Part shown: positions 6,691-13,275 of the stretch, piece by piece
Layout of the letters: each line of letters starts with the position of its first letter
How positions within the stretch are numbered: the stretch's first letter is position 1
DNA from: Ruminococcus sp.
GTDB taxonomy: Bacteria > Bacillota > Clostridia > Oscillospirales > Ruminococcaceae
Assembly (NCBI GenBank): GCA_019417865.1
Contig: DYCW01000210.1
Coordinates: 1 to 13,275, forward strand
Length of the DNA stretch: 13,275 nucleotides
Direction of reading: 5' to 3'
Position numbers and translations under genes: made by a program
The notes under the pieces: model-generated
Databases searched by the model: none
Told to the model about the DNA's origin: nothing
The model's input: the letters and a program-made list of their open reading frames with translations, nothing else

Positions 6691-7001
6691 TAAAAAATCT
6701 GCGGTCGCATAAAAAATCTATGTATTTTACAAAAAAACATCTTCATTTTTGTGATAAGTGCACAAAAGATCGAATATATGTATTTTTACATCCATTTTAA
6801 CGTTATATAATACGATAAAAGAGAAATTCTGCATCCCACCCACAAAATTGTGTAAATAAAATCCATATTAACCATAAATTTCATTTTATATGAAAAGAAG
6901 ACACAAAAAGTAATTCTTCTCTACTTTAAAAACTGTAAAATTTGTTGTAAAATGAAATAAAATCTGATATCGAATGGATATAGAAAGGCAGGCATCCATA
7001 A
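6691..7001. other. Divergent intergenic region with small palindromes
   Basis: AT-rich DNA between the mannanase promoter and the NACHT gene; no gene seen. It holds three small inverted repeats: TTTTGTG-N7-CACAAAA (6747-6767), CACAAAATTGTG (6841-6852), and TTTCAT-N5-ATGAAA (6879-6895). The first two share the half-site TTGTG/CACAA and could be sites for one regulator. A TATAAT on the plus strand at 6806-6811 is the best -10 box for the NACHT gene, but its -35 (TTTTTA) is poor. The only ribosome site is weak: GGCAGG at 6987-6992, 9 bases from the ATG. Operator roles are inference. Confidence 0.4.
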
Positions 7002-10000
7002 ATGGAAAATCAAATCACACCAAATGGGATAAAGAATATTCTTCTAAAAGACTGTGTACATCCTCTTGACAGTTCCTGTTTTCTGCAATTGTTATTTCTG
7101 GAAATTCTGGAAAAAAGCTATATCCAAAAAAGAATGATTTCCTCCGCTTCCTGTCAGGCATTTTTAAATGGCAATATCAAAATCAATAAGGACGGAAATC
7201 GCTCCTATGCCAATTTCAAAACCACAAGAATTTTAAAAGAAAAATTATTGTGTAAGGATATTATGCAACTAGAACAAAATGAAACATTTCATAGAATGGC
7301 TTACAACTTGGAACAAATTTTAGTACAATCCAGCGTCCCAGACTGGCATATCGCCATTCAAAATGCTCTTTCGAGTCTCACAGCAGAAAACACCTATTAT
7401 CCTGCATTTTATGAAGCATTAAAATTACTCCAACAAAAGAAAAAAGAAGCTCGTGCCCTTGCAGCAATGGTGGCACTGGCAATTTTTCAGGAGACACTGC
7501 CAGAAATTTTTCCATGGCTCCAGCCATCCGCTGAAAGAAACACATCGCCTGTTATCAGAACTGCCACCTATTCCTCATCCAATCTGACAAATAAAATACG
7601 GCAGACTGCTATGCAAATGCTGAATACCGCTGCGGAAGAACAGGGACGAATGCTGGCATTTCGTAGTGTAAAACATAAAATTGATATGCCCGATGTGGGA
7701 AATATTCTCTCCACAGCTTTAGGCGTGCAAAATAATCATATTCATTCTATGTTGGTCAAAAATGAGGATAACACCAGTGAATCGCTGCATTCCCTTTTCA
7801 CTGCACCGCCATATAACAATATTATGCTAACGGGAGTCGGCGGTTCCGGCAAAACCTTTATGCTGCTGGACTTAGGAGAATCTCTGCTGCAAAATGACAG
7901 CCCTCTGATTCCCGTTTATATTCCGCTGAATCTGCTCAACCGCAGCAGCATCGGCGACCAATGCAATCCCATTGTCCATTATTTTTCACAGTGCCTTGGG
8001 GAAAAGAAACCAACCATATCCGCAGATCTGCTGCACTGGATGAAAACAGAACAACAATCCATTTTATTCTTTCTGCTGGACGGTTACAATGAAATTACCA
8101 GCGAAATCGCAAAAAACAATCTCATTCTGGAAATCAAAGCAATGAAACGGCTCTTTCCAGCAGCACGATTTCTCATTACCAGCCGAAATAATCTTTCAGA
8201 GTGTTTCTCCACTGGTGGAGAACTGCCATTCTTCTGTAAACAGGTGAATCCCCTACAAGATACGCACATCAAACTTTTTCTGAAACGACAGTTTGGCAAA
8301 CAAAAATCTGAACAAGAATGGCGTCAGCTGATCTCCACAAAATTCATTGATATTCTCCGCAATCCGATGGCTCTTGCTATGTACGCCTACACCTTACAGA
8401 ATGATTCCCTGCTAAATGTACCGCTTCCCTATCCCAAACCGGAAACAATCGGGGAACTGATTGGCAACTTTATCGAACAGGTCAAACGAACCCCCACCCT
8501 AAACGGCAGCCCAGCAGAACAGGAACAGACAGAATATACCATGCAAATTCTATACTATATCTCCTATTGCATGGCAAGAAGCGGCAGTTTCCGTATGGAT
8601 GCTTTTTCAATCAGGAGTACACTGGAAGATGCCATCTCTTTTTATCGTCAACTACCCAATTGTAAAATGTCGCCGAATTTCACCACACAGTTTTGGGATG
8701 TGGAAAAAAAGATGGGATTTCTAATTTATCCGCAGCATGCCGATCAGGATTACCGATTCTATCACCAGAACTTCCGAGACTATTTTTATGCCAATTTCCT
8801 ATTGGGGATATTGCAGACGGCTCTACGTTTTCATACAGATTACCAACAGACACAGGAAGCAAAAAAGTTAATTTGCCACTTTTTCTCTGAACCCATTCCA
8901 AATGAAATCCTACAATTTTTAGGAGAAGTTACATTGGAACGTCTCTATCTGCCCGGGGAAAACCAAATGCAGGACGGAAAGCGTTCCTTACTAGAACGTG
9001 CCTTGCAAATTCTAAGAGGTGTTCCAGCAGATGGAAAAACAAGAATTGCCATTGATCAGCTCATTACAGCTGCAAAACGCACCCGACACCAAAATCTCAG
9101 TACATTCTGCTTTGACGGACTGGATTTGCAGTCGGTCAACCTCAATGGCGTACGACTCTATGACATTGGATGCGGAAGGCTGAACACTGCTTCGTTTTTA
9201 GACACACATCTCACCGAATACACATTTCAGCCGCTCGGTCATTCTGCCGCTGTTCACACCTTTTGCACCATTGGAGACACGCTTCTCTCTATCTCTGGCA
9301 GCGGCATCTGGTGTTATCATACACCCACTCAGCAATTTCGGTTTGCAGCCTCTTATGACGGAACATTTGTTACTGGTTCAACCTATACTGCCTCGCACAA
9401 GCTGCTACTGACTGGTGACAAGAACGGAAGGCTCTGCTTCTGGCAGTACACAGAACAACCAAACGGTACACTATCCTTTCAGATGCTGCCAGAACGCACC
9501 CTGTACCTGCAAAACGCCATTCAGCAAATCGTAATAGATGAAACACAAGATTGCTGTTTTGCGGCTGTAAAAAATATGGGAATTTGGCGGATTCCACTTT
9601 GTAAACCGGATTCCCGTACCTTTGTTGCATACACAGAAGCACAAAAAGGCCATCGGAAATACAAAATCGCACTGGTTAAACAATTTCTAATTTTCTCTTG
9701 CGGAAAAACACTTTACCGGATTCCAACGGATGCCGCTGGCTTTCAGGCAAAACAGACCACTGCATTTCTACCGATAACCGCAGGGCTTCCCGAATCAGAG
9801 GCGGCTTATATTTACGACTTCAAAAGTATTCTACACTTTCATCAGACCTGTTTTCTCATCAACCTGCGTGGCAAACATACTTCTGTGATCTTACTCTCTA
9901 CACCAAACGGCTGTTTTGACATCCAGAGAAAGCAGCACACCGACCAGTTCAGTGGCTTCAATGACATTATTCTCTCGCCGGAGAGTTCCAAATTCTGTAT

Positions 10001-11396
10001 TTGCAACAAAATCTACGGCAACCGAGAAGCTTGTATTACGGAAGTGCAACTACCGGTCACTGGAAAGGATTTTGTATGCAAACCATACTACGGCAATCAG
10101 AATTTTGAAATTGAAACAGCCTGCTACTTGAACCCTGATGAAATCATGCTGAGTTCTCTTGATCGTTCTCTACAAATTATCAACACCTGCACTGAAAGCA
10201 TTCGCTATCATTTTCTGGGATATGATGCTGGCATTCATGCTTTATTTCCTGTTAGTGAAACTGCACTCTATACCAGTTCATATGATGGTACGCTGCATCA
10301 TCTCTCCAGGGACTGGCTCACTGGAAAATGGCACTGTGTACAGAGTATTCCTGCCCATCGCAACTGGGTGTATCAAGTGAAATATTTCATGCTTGGAGAA
10401 ACAGAATTGCTTGCCTCTTGTTCACATGACCACACCATCCGTATCTGGAATGCACAGACAGAAGCATGCATTTGCACAATTCTTATGCCGTATCTGGTGC
10501 ACTCCATTGGTCTTTTTTCAGACGGTACCATTGTCGGCGTTACCAAAAATGGGATTCTTGGTTTATATGCCATTGACCTGCAAAAAAATTGTGCATCGGA
10601 ATTAGACCAGCAGGACTTACGAAATTTACCGCATTTTCAGCGTTGCAGAAAACTCTGCACGACACAAAAAGAAGATGGGACAAAAGAATTATTTCTGCTC
10701 ATCTGGACAACAGAGCATCACTCTGCTGTTTACCGAATTACAAAAACGAAGGAGCAAATGTTACAGCTTACTAAGTATTGCAGTACGGACGAACTGACAA
10801 ACACAAATGTCATTCTACGGGATATGGATGAAACCAACTTGCCGGGAAAACATATACATTGTGCCCTTTTCTGTGGCAGCCAATATCAGCAATTTCAAAG
10901 CAATTTTTTCATACTGCAAACAGAGGATGGCTTGCAGTATCTCTATCAAGCAGAGGAGGACACAGAAATCAATATTCTTCGACAAGATGCTCTGGACAAT
11001 TATAATGGTGTGACATCTGGCACATTCTTCCGATATCAGGGAAAGCTGTATGCCGCTGCAGCAACCTATTCCTATTTGCTGCTCATCTTTGCCGTCCATG
11101 ACGTAACAAATGCCAGACTGGTTGCAAGATGTGTTCATGACACACCCCTTTTGGATGTAAAAGCGGCTGGCAATCTGCTGTTTGCGGCAAGGGCAAACGG
11201 AAAAGTCTTTCAATGGGAACTGCACACACTGCTGCCAGAACAAGCAGAACCCATCATTCTACACTGTCAGGAAGAGAATGTAATCTTTGAAAATATTTCT
11301 GGATTCTACATGAATCATGTTCGATTTTCACAGAGCCAAAAAGACTGGAATGCTTCTTTTCAGAAAAAAATCGAACAATACGCAGAAAACACTTGA
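7002..11396 (+). CDS. Large NACHT-type STAND NTPase with WD40-like repeats (NLR-like)
   Basis: A 1464-residue cytoplasmic protein with no signal peptide or clear membrane segment. Residues 1-about 250 are mostly helical and unrecognised. The NTPase follows: Walker A GVGGSGKT at 278-285, Walker B FFLLDGYNE at 356-364, LITSR at 391-395, then NPMALAMYAYTL about 454-465 and FYHQNFRDYFYANF about 586-599, as after NACHT modules. Residues 704-740 look like a few pentapeptide repeats (LDLQSVNLNGVRL). From about 745 to the end are divergent WD40-like repeats; the clearest is LASCSHDHTIRIWN at 1137-1150, others near 801-816, 1087-1100 and 1391-1406. Total length would suit about two seven-bladed propellers. 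STAND proteins of this build are oligomerising switches, some in phage defence; the role here is inference. No effector domain or effector gene is visible. It stands alone, diverging from the mannanase, and has a weak ribosome site. Confidence 0.88.
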   Translation: MENQITPNGIKNILLKDCVHPLDSSCFLQLLFLEILEKSYIQKRMISSASCQAFLNGNIKINKDGNRSYANFKTTRILKEKLLCKDIMQLEQNETFHRMAYNLEQILVQSSVPDWHIAIQNALSSLTAENTYYPAFYEALKLLQQKKKEARALAAMVALAIFQETLPEIFPWLQPSAERNTSPVIRTATYSSSNLTNKIRQTAMQMLNTAAEEQGRMLAFRSVKHKIDMPDVGNILSTALGVQNNHIHSMLVKNEDNTSESLHSLFTAPPYNNIMLTGVGGSGKTFMLLDLGESLLQNDSPLIPVYIPLNLLNRSSIGDQCNPIVHYFSQCLGEKKPTISADLLHWMKTEQQSILFFLLDGYNEITSEIAKNNLILEIKAMKRLFPAARFLITSRNNLSECFSTGGELPFFCKQVNPLQDTHIKLFLKRQFGKQKSEQEWRQLISTKFIDILRNPMALAMYAYTLQNDSLLNVPLPYPKPETIGELIGNFIEQVKRTPTLNGSPAEQEQTEYTMQILYYISYCMARSGSFRMDAFSIRSTLEDAISFYRQLPNCKMSPNFTTQFWDVEKKMGFLIYPQHADQDYRFYHQNFRDYFYANFLLGILQTALRFHTDYQQTQEAKKLICHFFSEPIPNEILQFLGEVTLERLYLPGENQMQDGKRSLLERALQILRGVPADGKTRIAIDQLITAAKRTRHQNLSTFCFDGLDLQSVNLNGVRLYDIGCGRLNTASFLDTHLTEYTFQPLGHSAAVHTFCTIGDTLLSISGSGIWCYHTPTQQFRFAASYDGTFVTGSTYTASHKLLLTGDKNGRLCFWQYTEQPNGTLSFQMLPERTLYLQNAIQQIVIDETQDCCFAAVKNMGIWRIPLCKPDSRTFVAYTEAQKGHRKYKIALVKQFLIFSCGKTLYRIPTDAAGFQAKQTTAFLPITAGLPESEAAYIYDFKSILHFHQTCFLINLRGKHTSVILLSTPNGCFDIQRKQHTDQFSGFNDIILSPESSKFCICNKIYGNREACITEVQLPVTGKDFVCKPYYGNQNFEIETACYLNPDEIMLSSLDRSLQIINTCTESIRYHFLGYDAGIHALFPVSETALYTSSYDGTLHHLSRDWLTGKWHCVQSIPAHRNWVYQVKYFMLGETELLASCSHDHTIRIWNAQTEACICTILMPYLVHSIGLFSDGTIVGVTKNGILGLYAIDLQKNCASELDQQDLRNLPHFQRCRKLCTTQKEDGTKELFLLIWTTEHHSAVYRITKTKEQMLQLTKYCSTDELTNTNVILRDMDETNLPGKHIHCALFCGSQYQQFQSNFFILQTEDGLQYLYQAEEDTEINILRQDALDNYNGVTSGTFFRYQGKLYAAAATYSYLLLIFAVHDVTNARLVARCVHDTPLLDVKAAGNLLFAARANGKVFQWELHTLLPEQAEPIILHCQEENVIFENISGFYMNHVRFSQSQKDWNASFQKKIEQYAENT

Positions 11397-11421
11397 CAAA
11401 CAAGCAAAATCATGATATAAT
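11393..11421 (+). promoter_or_regulatory. Consensus promoter overlapping the NACHT gene stop codon
   Basis: TTGACA (11393-11398) and TATAAT (11416-11421) are 17 bases apart. The TGA stop of the NACHT gene (11394-11396) lies within the -35 box. Transcription would start near 11428 and read through the structured RNA, the zinc-ribbon gene and tRNA-Leu. No terminator separates the NACHT gene from it. Confidence 0.9.
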
Positions 11422-11427
11422 AGAATA

Positions 11428-11565
11428 AATTCTTATGCAACGAGACGAATATGCCGCACAATGTGACGGAATGGCAGATGCGGCAGTTTTCGTCTGCGTT
11501 ACTACATTGAAAAATAAATCAACACAAACAACTGTAGCTGTCGCAGTATAAAATTAACAGCAAAT
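11428..11565 (+). ncRNA. Structured leader RNA of unknown class
   Basis: After the promoter at 11393-11421 come nested inverted repeats. An outer stem of about 12 pairs with one mismatch and one bulge has as its core AGACGAA (11443-11449) with TTCGTCT (11489-11495). An inner perfect stem is TGCCGCA (11452-11458) with TGCGGCA (11479-11485). The 20-base inner loop begins CAATGT (11459-11464), which can pair with ACATTG (11504-11509) just after the outer stem, making a pseudoknot. A weaker downstream stem is GCTGT with ACAGC (about 11537-11561). No U-tract follows, so it is not a normal terminator. I do not recognise it as a known riboswitch. A 38-codon open frame (11435-11551, MQRDEYAAQC...) overlaps it, but lacks a ribosome site. 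Confidence 0.5.
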
Positions 11566-11580
11566 TTAATATGTGCCTGT

Positions 11581-11585
11581 GGTGA
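11581..11585 (+). promoter_or_regulatory. Ribosome site choosing ATG 11591
   Basis: GGTGA matches the 3' part of the Shine-Dalgarno sequence and lies 5 bases before ATG 11591. No site precedes the upstream GTG codons at 11573, 11579 or 11582, so ATG is preferred. Confidence 0.5.
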
Positions 11586-11590
11586 AACCG

Positions 11591-11863
11591 ATGAATCCGA
11601 TTATGGAAGATTATATTAAAGCACATAAATTTTGTACCAATAATATGCCAACACTGAAAAAAGACTTATTATGTGGTTGCTTTTATTGCTTAAATATTTT
11701 TAATCCTGCTAAAATCGAGAATTGGATTATTGGAGATAATGCGGCAGATAAATTAGGCACAGCAATTTGTCCATATTGTGGGATTGATTCTGTTATAGGT
11801 AAAAGTTCCGGCTATCCAATCACAAAAGATTTTTTAGCAAAAATGAAAAATCATTGGTTTTAG
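11591..11863 (+). CDS. Small zinc-ribbon-like protein of unknown function
   Basis: A 90-residue protein with two Cys pairs, in CGCFYC about 27-32 and CPYCG about 64-68, spaced as in a zinc ribbon. It also has conserved-looking FNPAKIENWI, an aromatic end (MKNHWF) and DSVIGKSSGYPITKDFL. It resembles a small family seen in many Firmicutes and other bacteria and usually left as hypothetical or cytoplasmic protein; I do not know its function. The start is set at ATG 11591 from the GGTGA site; an open frame reaches a GTG at 11573 and would add 6 residues. It lies behind the structured leader RNA, and tRNA-Leu begins 17 bases after its stop, with no promoter or terminator seen between, so all three may be one transcript. 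Zinc binding is inferred. Confidence 0.78.
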   Translation: MNPIMEDYIKAHKFCTNNMPTLKKDLLCGCFYCLNIFNPAKIENWIIGDNAADKLGTAICPYCGIDSVIGKSSGYPITKDFLAKMKNHWF

Positions 11864-11880
11864 TAATGAAAATTCAATAT

Positions 11881-11965
11881 GCGGGTGTGGTGAAATTGGC
11901 AAACACGTTAGATTTAGGTTCTAATGCCGCAAGGTGTGCAGGTTCAAGTCCTGTCACCCGCACCA
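11881..11965 (+). tRNA. tRNA-Leu (anticodon UAG)
   Basis: An 85-base class II tRNA with encoded CCA. Acceptor stem GCGGGTG / CACCCGC, anticodon stem TTAGA / TCTAA around TTTAGGT (anticodon TAG), a long variable arm as in tRNA-Leu, and T arm GCAGG-TTCAAGT-CCTGT. Discriminator base A fits Leu. No promoter is seen in the 17 bases before it or clearly in the preceding gene. Its 3' end is the likely attachment site of the adjacent integrase. Confidence 0.97.
11941..11965 (+). other. Probable attachment site (tRNA-Leu 3' end)
   Basis: Tyrosine integrases often use the T arm and 3' end of tRNA genes as attB, and the integrated element restores the tRNA. Here the integrase gene follows the tRNA and points at it, the usual arrangement. 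The second copy of the site should lie beyond the right edge, so exact limits cannot be set. Confidence 0.55.
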
Positions 11966-11969
11966 ATTC

Positions 11970-12012
11970 AAAATGGCTTGAATGCGTAAAAACAACGTAT
12001 TCAAGCCATTTT
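11970..12012 (+). terminator. Long hairpin terminator after tRNA-Leu
   Basis: Left arm AAAATGGCTTGAATGCGT and right arm ACGTATTCAAGCCATTTT pair over 18 bases with one G-U and a 7-base loop. The A-run and T-run at the ends allow it to work in both directions; on the plus strand TTTTCTTC closes it. It ends the tRNA transcript. If integration occurs at the tRNA 3' end, this hairpin belongs to the element. Confidence 0.8.
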
Positions 12013-12056
12013 CTTCGCTTTGATATTTCTGATGAAGGAACGTTTTTTCGGAAAAA

Positions 12057-12097
12057 TGCCAACTTTTTCGCCAAAGTGCCAACTGAAAATGCCAACT
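12057..12097. repeat. Three direct TGCCAACT repeats, candidate integrase arm sites
   Basis: TGCCAACT occurs at 12057-12064, 12077-12084 and 12090-12097, with repeat starts 20 and 13 bases apart. They lie between the likely att core and the integrase gene. Integrases with an N-terminal arm-binding domain, which this one seems to have, bind short direct repeats in this position. The role is inferred from place and pattern. Confidence 0.5.
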
Positions 12098-12137
12098 GTG
12101 TTTTTGAACATCTGGAGAAATCAGACCTTTAGTAGTA

Positions 12138-12170
12138 CAAAAAATAAGGAGTCTGTTTTGTGCAGGCTCC
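12138..12170 (-). terminator. Probable terminator of the integrase gene
   Basis: In minus-strand RNA, GGAGCCTG pairs with CAGACTCC (one C-A mismatch) around a 7-base loop, followed by TTATTTTTTG. It lies 18 bases after the integrase stop. Confidence 0.6.
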
Positions 12171-12188
12171 CTATGCTGTAGAAGCAAA

Positions 12189-13226
12189 TTACTGATGCTT
12201 GCCGATAATACCATTGAAATATTCATCAATCACGTTATCTGCCTTGGTACGCTCACTGTCAAAGGTTTCCTGATATACATTCTTATAGACATCAGGCGTA
12301 CTCCAACCGCCCATTTCCATTGCATATTTTTCGGGAACATTCAGCATAGCAGCTGTACTTGCAAAAATGTGTCGGCAGTCATGAAAGCGAATATCTTCAA
12401 TACCATTTTGACGCAGTAGTTTCTTGAAACGCTTGCGAATGGTATTGGGCGTTACATTGATGATGCGGTCGGTATCCTTATTGTGCGGAACGGACTGGAT
12501 CAGCTGATAGATATATGCAGGCAGATTCACATAACGAGTACTTTTGACAGTTTTACAGTGATTTGTTTCTATCCAGCCATCATCTGTTTTAACAATCTCA
12601 CGACGAACATACAAACGCATTTTTACAGGATCAACATCTCGGAATTGCAGCCCTGCTACCTCCCCGATGCGAAGTGATGACCACATCGCAAGCAGAACGG
12701 GCAATTCGCTGTCCGTACCTTTTACGATAGCATAAATCATATCGGCGGTGGGAAGCTTACGCTCTTTGACCTCCCTCTTAGGCAAACGAATACTACCGAA
12801 CTTGATATCAATATCATTCGCCTTGAGAACGGCTTTCAAGAAACCGTAAGCATTCTTGATAGACTTATGACTGAGCCTTTGTGCATCTATATTGATAGCA
12901 GTCTGAATGTCTCTGGATGTAAGCTTTTCCAGCTTGATATCCATGAGGTATTGCAGTTTGTTGCGGACAATTTCATTATAATTGCACAGTGTTGTCGGTT
13001 CAAGAACCCTACTCCTGCTGTCAATAAATTGCAGCATAGCTTCTCTGACCGTATAAGGCACACATTCCGCCTCAATATTCTTAAGCCATTTTGTCGCCTT
13101 GATAATGACTTCCTCAGGAGTTGTACCTGTTATCTTGGATTTTCTGCGGTACTTGCCACAGCCTTGTGAAACCCAGGTTATGTAATTTCCACTGGTTGTC
13201 TGTGTGATTTTAAAATTCTTTTTCAT
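12189..13226 (-). CDS. Tyrosine recombinase / integrase of a tRNA-Leu-targeted element
   Basis: A 345-residue phage- or ICE-type integrase that should insert and excise the element next to it. Residues 1-50 (SGNYITWVSQGCGKYRRKSK) look like an arm-type DNA-binding domain; about 56-140 is the SAM-like core-binding domain. The catalytic domain has Arg186 (SSLRIGEVAGL), Lys225 (CKTVKSTR), His282 and Arg285 (FHDCRH), Trp308 (MGGWS) at the position usually His, and nucleophile Tyr318 (YKNVYQETF). Trp at that position is known in active recombinases such as Cre, so it need not mean loss. The start is ATG 13226-13224 with AAAGGAGG 12 bases upstream; an in-frame TTG at 13250 lies in front of that site. 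It points toward tRNA-Leu, so the element extends to the right, out of the window. Confidence 0.94.
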   Translation of the reverse strand: MKKNFKITQTTSGNYITWVSQGCGKYRRKSKITGTTPEEVIIKATKWLKNIEAECVPYTVREAMLQFIDSRSRVLEPTTLCNYNEIVRNKLQYLMDIKLEKLTSRDIQTAINIDAQRLSHKSIKNAYGFLKAVLKANDIDIKFGSIRLPKREVKERKLPTADMIYAIVKGTDSELPVLLAMWSSLRIGEVAGLQFRDVDPVKMRLYVRREIVKTDDGWIETNHCKTVKSTRYVNLPAYIYQLIQSVPHNKDTDRIINVTPNTIRKRFKKLLRQNGIEDIRFHDCRHIFASTAAMLNVPEKYAMEMGGWSTPDVYKNVYQETFDSERTKADNVIDEYFNGIIGKHQ

Positions 13227-13275
13227 ATTATTTAATTGCCTCCTTTGCAATATGGCGGACTACACCTTATGGCAT
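13227..13275. other. Window edge upstream of the integrase
   Basis: It holds the integrase ribosome site; no open frame or promoter can be supported in these 49 bases. Confidence 0.5.

Noticed and set aside
10815..11243. Minus-strand frame of 142 codons inside the NACHT gene
   Set aside because: Shadow frame opposite the WD40 region; Cys- and Ile-rich without domain, start site or promoter.
11437..11502. Nested hairpin as the NACHT gene terminator
   Set aside because: No U-tract follows and a consensus promoter lies between the stop codon and the hairpin, so it is better seen as part of the next transcript.
11874..12095. Minus-strand open frame covering tRNA-Leu
   Set aside because: It is the antisense of the tRNA and its terminator, a well-known false protein (VRVTGLEPAHLAAL type); it has no ribosome site.

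Overview
The window looks like a chromosomal segment of a cellulosome-forming clostridium, most likely a Ruminococcus (R. flavefaciens / R. champanellensis type). The reasons are a secreted mannanase ending in a type I dockerin with Thr-rich linkers, a clostridial-type glutamate synthase, AT-rich intergenic DNA with TTGACA-17-TATAAT promoters, and strong AGGAGG-like ribosome sites. The genus is inferred from gene content only.

Left part (1-4120, minus strand). The window opens inside gltB (glutamate synthase large subunit), of which the first 203 codons are present. Its leader has a consensus promoter and a strong terminator-like hairpin, which suggests attenuation. Next comes a complete five-gene operon, transcribed queD-queE-folE-queC-queF, that converts GTP to preQ1, the precursor of queuosine in tRNA. 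It starts at a consensus promoter, runs through a roughly 140-base leader that looks like a preQ1 riboswitch with an intrinsic terminator, and ends at a hairpin after queF.

Middle (4131-6690, minus strand). A single gene encodes a 795-residue exported enzyme: signal peptide, CBM35-like domain, GH26 mannanase, Thr linker, unassigned probable carbohydrate-binding domain, Thr linker, dockerin. It has its own promoter and terminator.

Right part (6700-12012, plus strand). After a 411-base divergent spacer with several small palindromes lies a 1464-codon gene for a NACHT-type STAND NTPase with a short pentapeptide-like stretch and a long WD40-like propeller region: a bacterial NLR-like protein without a recognised effector. 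Its stop codon lies inside the -35 box of a consensus promoter. That promoter drives a structured RNA (nested perfect stems plus a possible pseudoknot), a 90-residue zinc-ribbon protein and, 17 bases later, tRNA-Leu(UAG), with no further promoter seen and a strong terminator after the tRNA.

Right edge (about 11941-13275). A tyrosine integrase gene pointing at the tRNA, with three direct octamer repeats between them, marks the end of an integrated element that continues beyond the window. The NACHT gene and the zinc-ribbon gene lie on the other side of the tRNA, outside this element.
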